This document shows, piece by piece, positions 1 to 32,150 of a stretch of DNA of 64,000 nucleotides. Position numbers and translations under genes: made by a program. The DNA comes from Pempheris klunzingeri. Taxonomy: Eukaryota > Chordata > Actinopteri > Acropomatiformes > Pempheridae. The notes under the pieces were generated by a model. It was not told the DNA's origin, searched no databases, and saw only the letters and a list, made by a program, of their open reading frames with translations. Each line of letters opens with the position of its first letter. The first letter of the stretch is position 1. The DNA lies in assembly GCF_042242105.1 (NCBI RefSeq), contig NC_092013.1, positions 9,136,618 through 9,200,617 of the forward strand, read 5' to 3'.

Positions 1-698
1 AAATTGCATGTAGTTGCTGAAATAACCTGTAATTATGGCCACATTATTCAAATCTTTAACATGAAGCAATGAACATGTTTTCATGACAACAAGGATTACA
101 TACAAAAGACCAGTCAATACAAACAAAACTAAAATCTCACACAAAAACTGTATTACTCACTGAATTTGGACTGTTCATTCTTTTCTCCATTCATCTCCAA
201 CTCACTGCTGGTCCTAAAGTCCACTGTTCCCCAACAGTGATTCTGATTTTATATGACTCAGCCTCTATTCCCTTTTTTTATCATTAGATGTCACAACGAC
301 ACTCTGACATCATGTCTCTAAAATGACTCGCGAAGAGAGAGAAGTAAACACACACACACTTGCCAAACTTGTGCTTGGAAGTTGGTGTTAACACTGAGAA
401 CTGCCCTTTAGCCTTTACACAGCCTCACACAAGCAGCAAAAACATTCACAGAAGACACTGTGAGAATTAACAGCATTCAGGTTCTTAAATAATTCCAAAG
501 AGACACCAGAATTATTAAAATCAAACATGTTCTATGATCAGAAACAAAGAAAACAAATTTGTCTTTCTATAAATATGCTGTCAAAATAAAATAAGTTTTA
601 AAAAAGATATATAATATGTATGTTGCTTTACATCACTGTCAGACAGCCTTTCAGACCTAAAGGCAGCCTGTTTTTCTCTCTCTTTGGTCACTTCAGAC

Positions 699-929
699 AC
701 CAGACCCCACTGACAAAAACACTGTTTTTTACATCACAGAACATGGGAGTTGCTGGTTTACCACTGACTTGAATGGTTAGTTTGCTTGTGTTACTGTGAG
801 ACTTTGGCGTTTTAAATGATTCAATTGGATCTAAACTAACTTACTTCACTGATTGAGGCAGCAGCAGCAGCATAATCAACTCCTGTGTTCAATGAGGTAA
901 AATTACTGTTTTTGTCAGTGGAGTCTGGT
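699..929. repeat. MITE-like element with 23-bp terminal inverted repeats
   Basis: The left arm at 699-721 and the right arm at 907-929 are reverse complements with one mismatch in 23, giving a 231-bp element. The arms carry the word ACTGACAAAAACA and its complement. Related but incomplete copies lie at about 3555-3713 (same orientation, right arm kept) and 17079-17165 (opposite orientation). No open frame of interest lies inside, so it looks like a non-autonomous DNA transposon. I saw no convincing target-site duplication, and the superfamily is not known to me. Confidence 0.7.
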
Positions 930-1344
930 TGTTTTGACGTAAGCCAAGAGATAAAACGATGGCTTCAGTTCTGTCATAAAAAAGGTTCTGACCACATCGT
1001 AAAGTAGAGAAAATATTCTAACTATAGTGTACAGTTTTTTTTTTTTTTAGGAGGGCCTTTTTTGGTGGTTAAGAGATATATTGCTATGCTGACGCCGCCC
1101 ACAGCAGTGCATAGTTTAGCACCTCGACCAGGACTCCTGGTCTGCTTCTCCAAATTGGAGGCATGCCGAGCACAATCCACTGTGAGCAATTATTATGGAT
1201 ATGTACTTCATACAATCCCACAACAACACTCCAAACAATCTGAACTATCCCTTTAAACCATGGTGCTGCAGCCCTACCTAAATGCCCAAAGTGTTTAACA
1301 TTGGAGAGCATGGCGGGTGTGTCTGTTATTTTTTACGCAGTTAC

Positions 1345-1880
1345 CTTCGAGGAGGTCTCCGTCCTGCTCGTTTTTCATCAGAGCAAGCCGAGGGATCTCT
1401 GGGAACCTGAGGGATGGATATCAACCTCCCTGGAATAAGACAACAATAGTTACATAATCTGAAGAAGAATGAAATGCCTGTTGAGGGTAAAACAGAGGTT
1501 ATCATGTTGCCTATTGAGCTAAAAAGACTGGTCTTATGTTCCTTTGTTGGACGGCCAAAGAAACTAAGTCAGTGCTTTTTCACAGTACATGAACCATGAC
1601 AGTGCAAAATTTTGTTCTCCTTTCTCCATTTAATACATTATAAGTCACAAGTCATACTAATGACTAAGCAACACTAACATCATGTGAAAGGTCACTACAT
1701 TAATAGGAACCCCTTTTAGGAGTTTAGTGCTGGTGCCTCACTTTCACTTCTACTACATGCATTGTTCCTCTGACAATCAGCTTCACACACTCCATAAAAC
1801 TGGTGGACTTACCAGCCAAAAGATGAAAAACAACTGCATTTTATAACATCACGCTCTCTGACACAGACGGTGTAGCTCTT
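1345..1880 (-). CDS. Two candidate exons of an unidentified minus-strand gene (partial)
   Basis: On the minus strand, 1813-1880 is bounded by a good acceptor (ending TTTCAG) and a strong donor (GTAAGT). It encodes a Cys-rich stretch containing VIKCSCFSSFG. The next candidate, 1345-1406, begins after CCTCAG and ends before GTAACT. Joined in phase it continues as FPEIPRLALMKNEQDGDLLE. The phase match is the main support. Using the other nearby acceptor (ATTCCAG, exon from 1429) would instead give a stop after about 16 codons. I do not recognise the protein. The gene would start near 6.6 kb and run off the left edge of the window. No other exon between 1.9 and 6.5 kb is convincing, so these could also be chance splice-like signals. 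Confidence 0.33.
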
Positions 1881-2840
1881 CTGAAAGCACATGACTATGG
1901 GATCATATGAGGCAAAAGAGGAGCTGAAGCAGCAGACAACATTCAAGTTTTCCATCAGAGAGCCACTTCCTCTGAGTGAACATGTGCTCGGAGTAATTAA
2001 CATTATCAACCTGATAAGGTCCTTGGTACTTTGCTCAGTGGCAACCATAGATTCAACATTAGAATCTGAGAAATAACACCAAGAACAACAATAATAATAA
2101 TAATAAATCAGAAAATGTAGTTGTTTCTTGTATCATAACCATAAATGACCCAAAAATATCGTGTCAGAGCAACTCAACCTGCTATTTTTTCCCACAAGGC
2201 AGAGAAAATGGCCATTTCTCCTCAGATTGTCAAGTTGTTCTGTTTTCACACTGTAGATGAGAGGAAGCAGTCACATAAAAAATTATGAATTGTTCATGTC
2301 TCTTGAAGTGCCCTTTCTCTTAAGTCAGAGTGAGCCAGAGGCAGCTAAATATTAAATCTTGGACAAAAAAAAAAAAAAGGAAATAGCTCTAAAAGTAAGT
2401 CTTAGAACAGTTTTAACAGTAACATTTTCAGCATGTTAAGTTCTGAATCAGTCTCGGGGTCTGGATCTGGCCTGCGGCAGATATTCAGCCTCAGGACACC
2501 ATCTGACACCAACCACTTCGTCATGAGTCCTCATGTGGTCACAGTCAGTTACTGAACACAACAGAAAGAGTCCGAAATGAGGTTTCAAAATATTTCTGCT
2601 GCCACCTGTACTACTGTGTACACCTGTCATACCTCAAACATTTGATCAATAACTAGCCAATTATGATGGTAAACACAAAATATCCTGGACTTTAATATCA
2701 TTATACTATTGATGCTTCTGCATGCACACGTGTTAATTCAGGATGATTCAGGTGTGGCAGTTTGCTCCAATAATTTTTCCCAAACTCAATCAAGGCTCCA
2801 AAACAACAACCATGTGCTCTCACACACCACTGTGAATTAG

Positions 2841-3015
2841 ATTCATCTACTTTCTCAGATTTCTGGTTGTCCATAACCCAAAGATATTCAGTTTATTATC
2901 AAAGATGAGTAAACAAACAAGGAAATATTCACATTTATGAAGCTGAAATCAAAAGGTTTGACTTACTTTTCCTTAAATAATTACTCAAACCAATTAATCA
3001 ATTATCAAAATAGTT
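2841..3015. repeat. Dispersed teleost repeat, partial copy (CCCAAAGATATTCAGTTT family)
   Basis: This stretch shares an ordered set of words with 5218-5487: CCCAAAGATA-TCAGTTTA, then AAATATTCACATTTA, GAAGCTGA and an AATTAATCAATTA-like end. Weaker copies lie at about 20430-20600 and 54025-54265. I recognise the family as common in spiny-rayed fish genomes but cannot name its class. Confidence 0.6.
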
Positions 3016-3554
3016 CTTCTTAAAGAATAACCTTTTATGAATAACTACTTCCTTGTTGCAATAAAAAGCATTTCATCTTTTGCTGCGAGGCCAGTGGATC
3101 TCAGGTTCCCTTCCCCCTTTTTCTAATCTCACTATCCAGGCACTGAATAATAATAACAATAACAACAACAGGGATCTGGCTTTGATGTTGTTGACAATAA
3201 GTCATGTGTCATTATGTGTTACAGCACGTTTCCCATTGAGGATGTCCTTTCCAAACAAAGCAGTGCTGGTGATTATGACTACAAGGGAGATTTCAGTGTG
3301 CAGGTATTTACTGGTTGACTGTCTTTGTCCTGACACCTGTTTGAAGCTGTACAACAGACAGACACACACACACAGCCAAGTCTGTCTGTTCTGCCTCTGA
3401 TCAACCTGCAGTGGCTGCACTTTGTTCGTCTACAATCCTGTTGTGCTGACAGACCCTTGTCACTGTCTTTTGAACTACCAGTGTTTAGAGGCCATCTCAA
3501 GTTAGTGCTTTTAACAGATAACTGTGGTATTTGTCAACCTGAGCCCTATTCACA

Positions 3555-3713
3555 TGGGAGTTGCTTATCTTGCTGCGACTTTGTTGTTTCAACATGTTAG
3601 TTCAGGTCCACATCAAACTCACACAATAACCAACTAACCGATCGAGGCAGTGGTAGACCAGCAACCCTCGTGTTCTAAGAGGTAAAATTACTGTTTTTGT
3701 CTACAGAGTCTGG
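3555..3713. repeat. Partial copy of the 699-929 MITE-like element
   Basis: The segment shares, in the same order as 739-929, a GGGAGTTGCT word, a TGTTAGTT/GGTTAGTT word, CGAGGCAG and then GAGGTAAAATTACTGTTTTT followed by a diverged right arm ending GAGTCTGGT. The left arm is not visible, so the copy is truncated or decayed. Confidence 0.5.
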
Positions 3714-5217
3714 TGCCTTTGGACTGAGCGACATAGCAGCTGTTTGTGGTTTTAAAAAAAAATAACATACTTTGAACAATGTGGTTTCCCTGAAGAATTA
3801 CATTATACAGCCATTGTAGTCCACTGGCTGACTGTTTTGAGACGATCTACTGGACCAATTCCAAAACTTTTTGTACCCAAAACATGTAAAAAAAAAAAAT
3901 ATATATGGCCCAGGTTTAAAATTACCAGAGAGATCCTTTAAGTACACTGTGCTCTGACACTAAACCACTGAACACATTCACTATCCTCCTCACTAGTATT
4001 AACACCAAGACAAATGTATCAACAGTGCAACAATTCTTTATTTTCTTTATTTAAGTTTAGTCTATCTTAATTCTGAATTCCAAATAGTCTACGTACTAGT
4101 ATGTTTTGTACTGGCCTTGGTGTGACCTAGATTCCAGTCCTTGATTGTGTAACTGTCTTTTAATGTGTTGGCATTAATCTTTTCAAATTCCTCAGGCAAC
4201 CACGTGCATGTGCTGGTAAAAGAGATTCAGACTCTGACAAAGTTTGCCATTAGCTCAGAATTTGGTCAAATTAAATCCATATAATATTCTACTACTTATT
4301 CAATAACAGCACCAGTGTGTTGTTCATACGGGAAACTTTAATTTATGACATCAACTACATGATTCATTTTGACTTTACCAAATGTTGTAATGTTGAATTG
4401 GCCAAGCTTGTACATCTAAGTTAAACAGTGGTGCGCCTAGCAAGAAGCCACATCACTAAGTCATCCATCCATCTAACTTCCCCCAAAGCTTTGGCCTCAA
4501 CGAACATCACAGACCTAATCAGCACGGAGCAGCTTTTACAATCACTTAATCTATGACAACTCCCAAACTGGCAAATAAGCTGTAATTTTACACCCCTCAA
4601 ATTATGGCCCATGCAGGCTTTTATATCCCATACAATCTTAACCTAGTAATGCCAAAGTAAACATCAAATAAACTGAAACTAAATGTCCTACGTGACAAAC
4701 TAAAATGTCTTCCTGAGTTGATAATGATGCATTAGCTGATGATGTTACCTGCGACAGCTCCAGACAACACATGAAAAAACTAGCAGCACAAATTGTTCTT
4801 ACTACTTTCAAATGAGGACTCAGCCGCAGCACCAAAATATCAGATCTTCCACGTCCAACACCGACACAGCTCTGTTTATTAAGGCCAATAGAAGTTAAAG
4901 TCATCTCCGGCTCGACCTAACCAGGTAATAAGTATCCAAGAATTTGTCTGATGCAAAAACGGGTCCATCAAGAACACGCACACACCTCTCACACAATCCC
5001 TTATTACAGACAGAAACAATTAATGCCCTCCTGTGTTGACAGCCATGAGATTTATGTGCAATAATGAAGCATAAAATTATGTATAAGTAAAGTCCAACAT
5101 GCATTTCAGGTTCAGGTTCATGTTCATGTTAGTGATATATCTATCATGGCAGTTCAGTTCTTTTGTTTACAACTGGCTTCCCTTGTATAATAGGTCTGTA
5201 AATAATGATCATTTTCA

Positions 5218-5487
5218 TTTTTGATTAATCTGTCCATTAATTTCTCGATTAATCGATTAGTTGTTTGTTCTATAAAATGTCAGAAAATGTTGAAAAATGT
5301 TGATCGGTGTTTCCCAAAGGCCAAAGTGGCATCCTCAAATATCGTGTTCTGTCCAAAACCCAAAGATACTCAGTTTACTGACATGAAGGAGTTAAAAAAA
5401 CAAGAAAACATTCACATTTAAAAAGCTGATTTTTGACTTATTTATTGATTGATTATCACAATAGCTGGCAAGTAATCAATTAAACAG
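5218..5487. repeat. Dispersed teleost repeat, fullest copy in the window
   Basis: The copy begins near an AT-rich palindromic end (CGATTAATCGATTAG) and runs through TATAAAATGTCAGAAAATG, CCCAAAGATACTCAGTTTA and ACATTCACATTTAAAAAGC to an AT-rich end with AATCAATTA. The two ends are loosely inverted, which suggests a short DNA element rather than a SINE. There is no RNA-polymerase III A/B-box pattern that I can see. The small open frame inside it (5221-5421) is repeat-derived, not a gene. Confidence 0.6.
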
Positions 5488-6031
5488 TAGAGCTGCAGCT
5501 CTACTGTATGCTGAGTATTATGTAAGAAGATAACGACAGTGGATTCTACCTTTAAATCAAAATATGACAACATTACATTTAGTAACAAAAACTACTGTGA
5601 ATACTGATTTCCCCATGCATCAAATTCACTATATTCATTACTCCCTGTAGGTGGGGGATACATTTCAGGAACAAACACCCTGAGTTCCACTAACCAAAAC
5701 AGACAGAGGAGGAAATATAGTAAATTTAGACTGTGGCTCCCAATGATCCTATTCTAGTAGAGTGGGGATTTCCAGCATGATGACACCTACTTGCAATGTG
5801 AATGAAGTAAGGAAAGCATCAAAAGTCAAAACTCCAGCTATACTGAAGTAGTACATGTTGTTCTAGATAATACAAGAACAGCAGGTAATACTGTACCAGA
5901 AACCCTCCATGCTGCCCACTCCACCAACCACTGTGAGAAGTAAGCCTACATAATTTCTCAAGGTTTAGTAAATTGCAGTAAATCCGTTTTTCAGAGTATA
6001 AAATATGGCTAAACTAAACATAAAATTTCTG

Positions 6032-6079
6032 AGATACTGTACAGTATCTGAGTATCTGAGATACTGTACAGTATCTCAG
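6032..6079. repeat. Two 27-bp-spaced copies of a perfect palindrome
   Basis: The perfect palindrome AGATACTGTACAGTATCT occurs at 6032-6049 and again at 6059-6076. The second copy extends to a 24-bp perfect palindrome at 6056-6079. Either copy could form a hairpin, and the two could pair with each other. It lies in what would be intron 1 of the minus-strand gene. Confidence 0.9.
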
Positions 6080-6500
6080 AAGTGTCACCTGATGGCTTCC
6101 TATACTCAGCATGAAGCTCCAGTAATCTTCCACAACAAGTGGAGCAATTTCTCTTCAAAGCTGGACATTGCTTTTAAGCCCAGCACACCGGTGTTGTGCC
6201 AGAATGACTACAGTCAGACCTTTTAGTCACTCTTTAGCTTGTTAGCTCCTCAATACTAACCGGCTCTTAAAACGTTTGACCTCTCGTCCTGATAACTTAG
6301 CTACATGGTGATGTGGCTAGCTAAAATAACTCTGATGATAAGTGAATAAGCAAAAAACAAACAAACCCGATAATATACACTGTGCTTGGCTACCACGAAC
6401 AGACAACGGTAGTCCGTGGAATTAGGCTAAAAACTGTCCAGGATATGTTAGCTGCCCGTTTGGATCTGCGAACATTGTCAAAGTACGAAAACGTCCTTAC

Positions 6501-6720
6501 CTGTGTCTGCCTTACGGGAGGGTAAAATGACAGGTGGTTTTCTGACGATGAAATGTGCTTTTAATCTGACACCATGTGTGTAAATTTAAAAGTAGCAAAG
6601 TACCACGTTATCAAGCTAATTTCTGTCAAAGTCGTTTCTTTCCATGTCTTCAGTTCAATACTCAATGCGCCTGCGCAGTAATACGTACATGTTCTGATTG
6701 GTCAATGAGTGAGTTACGTC
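6501..6720 (-). promoter_or_regulatory. Promoter and non-coding first exon of the unidentified minus-strand gene
   Basis: Three signals point to a minus-strand start. A consensus donor on the minus strand (ACAG then GTAAGG) ends an exon at 6501. An NRF1-like site TGCGCCTGCGCA lies at 6666-6677. A CCAAT box in minus orientation (ATTGG on plus) lies at 6698-6702. The exon would run from about 6650 down to 6501 and is probably 5' UTR. The next gene starts about 800 bp away on the other strand, so the region between may be a shared divergent promoter. Confidence 0.5.
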
Positions 6721-7398
6721 ATGAGGAAGTGATTCCCTGGTTAATAGGAGCAAAACTAACTATTGTTTCATAAGTAGAAACTTTAAATGCAGAGAAACAC
6801 CTCAGTGTGTGTTGTATTTGTAGTGTAAAGCTGGATCATTATTTTTACAGATGCATTAATTCGTATGTAGCAGTTTGCTGCTACAGTTAGATCATTTAAT
6901 CTAGAACATTTTACATTTTTTTACATTTTATGTGAGTATCATATGTTTTGCATATAAATTCTTGATTTATAAATTAGTAATATTAGAAATATAAATTAGT
7001 ATTAGTACAGTATCATTATATTGTTCCTTTGAGTACTATAATATTTCCAGTGGAAATCCTAAAATAAATTATAAGTATCACCAATTTGAACTTCAGTTTC
7101 TAAATAAAAGTACTTAGATACTTTCCATTACTGGCTCTCTTTTTCAATCGACGGAGATTTATTTTTAGAGGAAAGGCTAATGGTGTTTGTTCATTTACGC
7201 ATATAAAGATGAAATTTTGGTCAGGTTCGCAATAAAGACACATCTAAATTTATTTAATGAATACATTATTTTAATAAAAAACAACGTCAACTTGTGCTCA
7301 TATTCAAAAAAGCACATTAAAATAAGCAAAAATATCTGACAAGTTTATATTACTGGCCTGTCTAGTTTAATTCCTCCAAATCACGTTCCCCTGGCTTC

Positions 7399-7406
7399 TC
7401 TCGCGA
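7399..7406. promoter_or_regulatory. TCTCGCGA promoter motif upstream of ankrd52
   Basis: TCTCGCGA lies 133 bp before the ankrd52 start codon. This palindromic element is a known core-promoter motif of TATA-less housekeeping and divergent vertebrate promoters. No TATA box is visible here. Together with the NRF1-like site at 6666-6677 it frames a divergent promoter region of roughly 700 bp. Confidence 0.6.
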
Positions 7407-7538
7407 TGTTATGTAGCTTCACTTCAGATACACTAAGGAGCTAACTAAGCTAAAGCTAGGCTAACTAGCTGCTACAGAGTGACATGTAGTCAACTTTACT
7501 CTCATTCTCAATGAAGGAGCTTCCTGAGTGACTGGGAC

Positions 7539-19331
<11,793 letters not shown>

Positions 19332-19583
19332 ATCGGGGGCTGCACAGGTGTTCGACGGAGTGAAATTTAATCCCGGTGTGGCCCAAAGTCTCCACACATG
19401 ACCACACAGACACACGTGTGAGTGTCCAGGAACATGTGTGGCCATGCATCGCCTTCTCTCATGTGTGCACACACCAGTAGCACTGACTGCTTCTCTAACA
19501 TCTAGTCTTACATATCACTAATATTAACCATGACCTCTTAGATTATCTTCTGTCACACGAGTTGAGTTTAGCACATTTATATA

Positions 19584-19618
<35 letters not shown>

Positions 19619-20188
19619 GTTATTTTAATGAAGTACTTAACATTAGAAATGAAGTTTTAATACGAGCACACCACACAAGCCTCTTCACTTGAACCCCGTC
19701 CGCTGTCGCTATTGGCTTTAGTTTGTTAACCGGAAAAGCCTGAAACCTCCATGTTCGTCCTCAGCTGATACAAGTGCAAGATTACTCGAATGATTGTGTG
19801 TTTCATCTGTGTGTATGTGTGTGTATGTCTGGCAGTGCTATTTTACATATTAGGCATTGCTTCTTAATATACTTGTTTTATAATATCTAACAGGTGCTGT
19901 AAACCTTTTATGCAATTAGTAAGGCTCTATTTTCTTATCCTGTCCAGAGTGTAGCAGACACTACACTGATAAAAATAACCGTATTATTCTAATATTATTA
20001 TGAGTTATTTACATGAGTTACATTTCAGTTTAGTAATGTCAGAATTATGTGTATAGTAGCAATGATATAGTTTACAGAGTTTAGTGTAAATATAGTTCTT
20101 AAGATGAAGTTAACCTTTTAGTTAGAAATACCCAAATTATTGAGAATTAACCTCAGGTCAGTGTGTACTGTGCTGCGGATGCAATAAA
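19332..20188 (+). other. ankrd52 3' untranslated region with poly(A) signal
   Basis: No coding signal follows the stop at 19329-19331. The first good AATAAA is at 20183-20188, and a later one lies at 21348-21353. An (AT)n run at 19577-19619 falls inside the UTR and could be a genotyping marker or an AU-rich regulatory stretch. Which signal is used cannot be told from the sequence. Confidence 0.6.
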
Positions 20189-20429
20189 AAGCACATTTCG
20201 AGCTGGACGATGCATTAGATAGACGTATCCTATTTCAGCGAAACAAGCCAGCGGTCAAAGAAGTAAATGAATTATGTGTTGACATGAACGGTTTTAACGC
20301 ACAGGACAAAATAATTGTCCAGGCTTTGAGTGTGAAAGTCTTGCTTCTTTAGTAAATCTATCATTTGTGTGCAAGTAGCAAAAGCCCGGGGTGACGTCTT
20401 TAGATTGCTTGTTTTTTTCTGATCAGCTG

Positions 20430-20600
20430 TCTAAATCCCAAAGATATTTAATTTTACATCAATAAAAGACCAAGAAAAGCAGCAAATGCCTCAGCAATGA
20501 CTCACTGATGAGTAAGTAAAATGTTAATTATCAAATGGTCAGTTTGTTTTCAGTTGACCTATGAATCAATTGATTGTTTCAAATAGTCCATTGAATTGAA
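20430..20600. repeat. Decayed copy of the CCCAAAGATATT dispersed repeat
   Basis: The words AAATCCCAAAGATATTTAAT and AATCAATTGATTGTTTCAAA follow the order seen in the fuller copy at 5218-5487, but identity is lower. It lies in the possible long 3' UTR of ankrd52. Confidence 0.4.
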
Positions 20601-21359
20601 ATGAAACTGCTCATATCTGATGGCGTTAATAATCTCTTTGAAACACTAGAAACTGAATGAATTATTACTTGAAATGTGACATGTTCTCCGATTCATGGCT
20701 TTAGGGGAAAATCTCATGTAGTCACACTCATTCAGTATTTATTCACATTCAATAAATATGTTGAGTTAATATTTCCCAGATTTTACGATTAAAATAACTT
20801 TTTAAATAATTGTTTCTCTGTTTTTAAGTTGATTAGGTGTCACTGGCTCTCTCTTTAAAGATAAAGTTTTTGTAAATGGAGGTTTATCTTTTAATAATTT
20901 GAAAGCTGAAGCAGAGACTTTGATATTTTCCCCTTTTCTTTTTCATAGTATTACCTGCTGTGTTATCTTTAAATGGCTTTAAACAATTTGCACTCTGACG
21001 TGAGAAAAGTTTACATTTTACAGTAGGGTGACCTTCTTGGGTTTCTGTTAAATAAATATACATACAACTTGAAAGTGCATTTCACAAATTTAAATTTCAA
21101 ATTAAGTAGAAACCAGTTTAGTTTGAGCATGTTCTTTTTTCATTTGGATGAAATTAATGGGAAAAAGTGGTTTGACATTTCTAAACACAAGTTGCAGTGA
21201 AATGTTTTGAACAATGCTTGTCTGTAGGACTTGCTCTGTTGCAGAACAAACTTTGTGTCTTCTGTTCATCTTACTGAGATTTCAGGGTTTAACTCACAAC
21301 TTGAATACTCTGTGTGATTTTAGTGGTGGATGGCATTCATGTGAGAGAATAAATGAATC

Positions 21360-22500
21360 TTTAACCACCTGAGTGTTTATTGCAGTGTTTACTTTCCATT
21401 TCCCAGTTCAGTCTGAAGATAAATACATCTAACTAGGTGGCACCATAAAAAATGCCTTGCCACTCTAGTTGCCATCCTAATTTTGGACAAACTAATTCAG
21501 TGATATATATGTATATGTGCATTTCGTTCACAGATAATTCAGTGGGTTTTATTGGTTTTGTCTTTTCAGTGGCTTTAGTTTTGAAACGTCCACAACCCTC
21601 AAGTATACACATAAGAATATATGTATATACTGCACCACCATGTCAAACCTCTCATCAAACTTCTCTTTGAAGAGTAGATAACTGCCATGGCTGGTGCACT
21701 AGTAGGGATGAAACAGATACATATATATAGATTGATTGATAAAAATACACAGTATACAGTGTATAGTATATTAGGGCTATCAAATTTAAGGCAACAATTT
21801 AGATTAAGGAAAAATGCAAATAAATACATTTAATGTGTTTAAGGCAAAGTGACAGGCTTCAATGAATAATAGCTTTGGAAATAAAACAATTTATTGTTTT
21901 CTAGTACAATAATGTAATATTTTTGAGTGAAATTATATTTATTTGGGTTTTTTTCCGAACGAAACAAAAGCAAATATTGATTGTGATTTTGATAAAATCA
22001 GCAAATATGTGGCATGAATTTCTATCCCCCTCCTTAAAGTCTCTGTGCCACCCTATGAATATTTCTCCAGATCCGCCCTCGCTGCTAACAAGGTAACTGA
22101 TATTCATTTGGATTTTCAACAGGCTTGAAACAAAATGCACCTGAAAAACCAAACAGTGAACTTCTTTTAGTGTCTTATATTACAACTGACAGCTGAACAA
22201 GACATTTTTATGCAGCCAAAACTTTCATGAAGTGAAAACACAGTGTGAAAAATATGGACAACACCAAAAAAAAAGTTCACAACTATTTAAAAGTACACCG
22301 TGACATGGAGATGTGCTGCTACACCTCTATCCTGACTGCTTTATCATCTATGTTTCTCCAAGTGGGGCCACAGTTTACCGAATGAGCATGATGATATATT
22401 GATGAAGACTTGAAACTAGTGACTGAGATCATAAACTCATGAGGAAAATGTGTACCGAGTGGAGTCGCCCCCTCCTGGCCATTAATAAGACTGCAGGTTT
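21360..22500. other. Intergenic stretch between ankrd52 and npepl1
   Basis: This AT-rich DNA holds short TA-rich runs at about 21500-21520 and 21715-21735. I see no exon, RNA gene or clear transposon. Small open frames on both strands have no splice or similarity support. Confidence 0.5.
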
Positions 22501-22504
22501 GAGG

Positions 22505-22514
22505 CACTTCCGCC
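22505..22514 (-). promoter_or_regulatory. ETS-family site in the npepl1 promoter
   Basis: CACTTCCGCC on plus is GGCGGAAGTG on minus, the usual ETS/GABP consensus. It lies about 150 bp before the npepl1 start codon in GC-rich DNA without a TATA box. The start codon itself lies in AAAATGGCG, a YY1-like word, as is common at TATA-less vertebrate starts. Confidence 0.5.
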
Positions 22515-22653
22515 TTCACACCCGGAGCATGGGCGTCTTATAGGACCCGGAGGCCGCGTCCACCTCAGCCTCCTTAAATTTGACGGGTTGGTCCCCTCCT
22601 GGCTTCCGTCGCCGGTCCGGACTGAGCGACAGCAGTCTGTCCGAGACACAAAA

Positions 22654-31208
<8,555 letters not shown>

Positions 31209-31361
31209 AACGCACACGACAGTTCACTCCCTAGACACCCCTCCAATCCACTCTGCTGCCACCACACACCTAAACTGTTGAAGCAAGAGCTCATCCAGTC
31301 AGTTAAAACATTTTAAACTGTGATTCAGCTTCCTGTGTTTGATATATATTTGACTTCACTG

Positions 31362-31367
31362 AATAAA
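31362..31367 (+). terminator. npepl1 poly(A) signal
   Basis: AATAAA lies 154 bp after the npepl1 stop codon, giving a short 3' UTR. A second AATAAA further downstream, near 31940, could give a longer form. Confidence 0.7.
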
Positions 31368-31945
31368 GATGGATAATCCTCAGTAAATCAGGCGTGCTAC
31401 GCATGACTGTGATAAGACACAGGCTCTCATTTGTCCTCATGACTTGGCACTTAATGCACTGATCACCTCTGTAGCTCCTGTCATTCAGCTGCTCTTGATG
31501 AAGATGAATTGATTATTATAAAATCTGAAAAAAAAAAAGCAGGTTGTTTATCCTCGTGGCAGATTAAGTCAGGTTTTACTAACGGGCCAATTTTTATTTT
31601 TTAACGTTTTTCCCCAAGCAATGATTCTGTAATTGTTCATTTACAGTTGTTTTCACATGGAAAAATACAGGATCAGGATCAGTAAAGATGGAGGGTTTTC
31701 TCTCTGGTAACCACTTAGTGTTCACCCTGTGTTTAGTTGGATTGTGTAATCTCTGGACCAAACTGAGGACTGAGCGCTTGCTTCCGTTTTCATCATTTCA
31801 CAACGGTATCAGATGAGTGATTGACAAGCAGCGCCACATCTGCTTTGTCAGTAAAAAATGTTAATCTGTAAGTTCAAGTATTAGACTGATTGCGTTTCAA
31901 GTACAATGTTTTTCCACCCTTGTGACAATCATGTCCTTCAATAAA

Positions 31946-32150
31946 GGCGGTGCCATCTGACTTAATTTCTAAACTAAAGATCCTGATACCAGTTGAGAGA
32001 TGTGGTTTGGTCTGTTTCCAAAAAATGTGCACACTGACGACCTCTCAGATTTTATCTTGCCTGAAATGAACCTCAGTAATTCACATCATCAAGTTATTGA
32101 TTTTAGGGTTAGGATTTTACTCTTTGCCAAAGATCTTTGTCATCAGGAAT
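31946..32150. repeat. Duplicated block, copy 1, between npepl1 and ctsz
   Basis: The block shares with 32782-33003, in the same order and orientation, GGTGCCATCTGAC, GGTTTGGTCTGTTTC, CTCAGATTTTATCT, CCTGAAAT-AACCTCAGTAA and GATTTTACTCTTTG. By eye, identity is high but with several small gaps. There is no inverted end or poly(A), so a local segmental duplication is as likely as a transposon. Confidence 0.75.

Noticed and set aside
1345-1429. Longer version of the lower candidate exon using the acceptor at 1430
   Set aside because: Joined to 1813-1880 in phase it runs into a stop after about 16 codons, whereas the acceptor at 1407 keeps the frame open to the donor.
4638-5104. Minus-strand open frames with a possible donor near 4748
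   Set aside because: The donor is ordinary, no acceptor or protein match fits, and the frame is not continuous with the candidate exons at 1345-1880.
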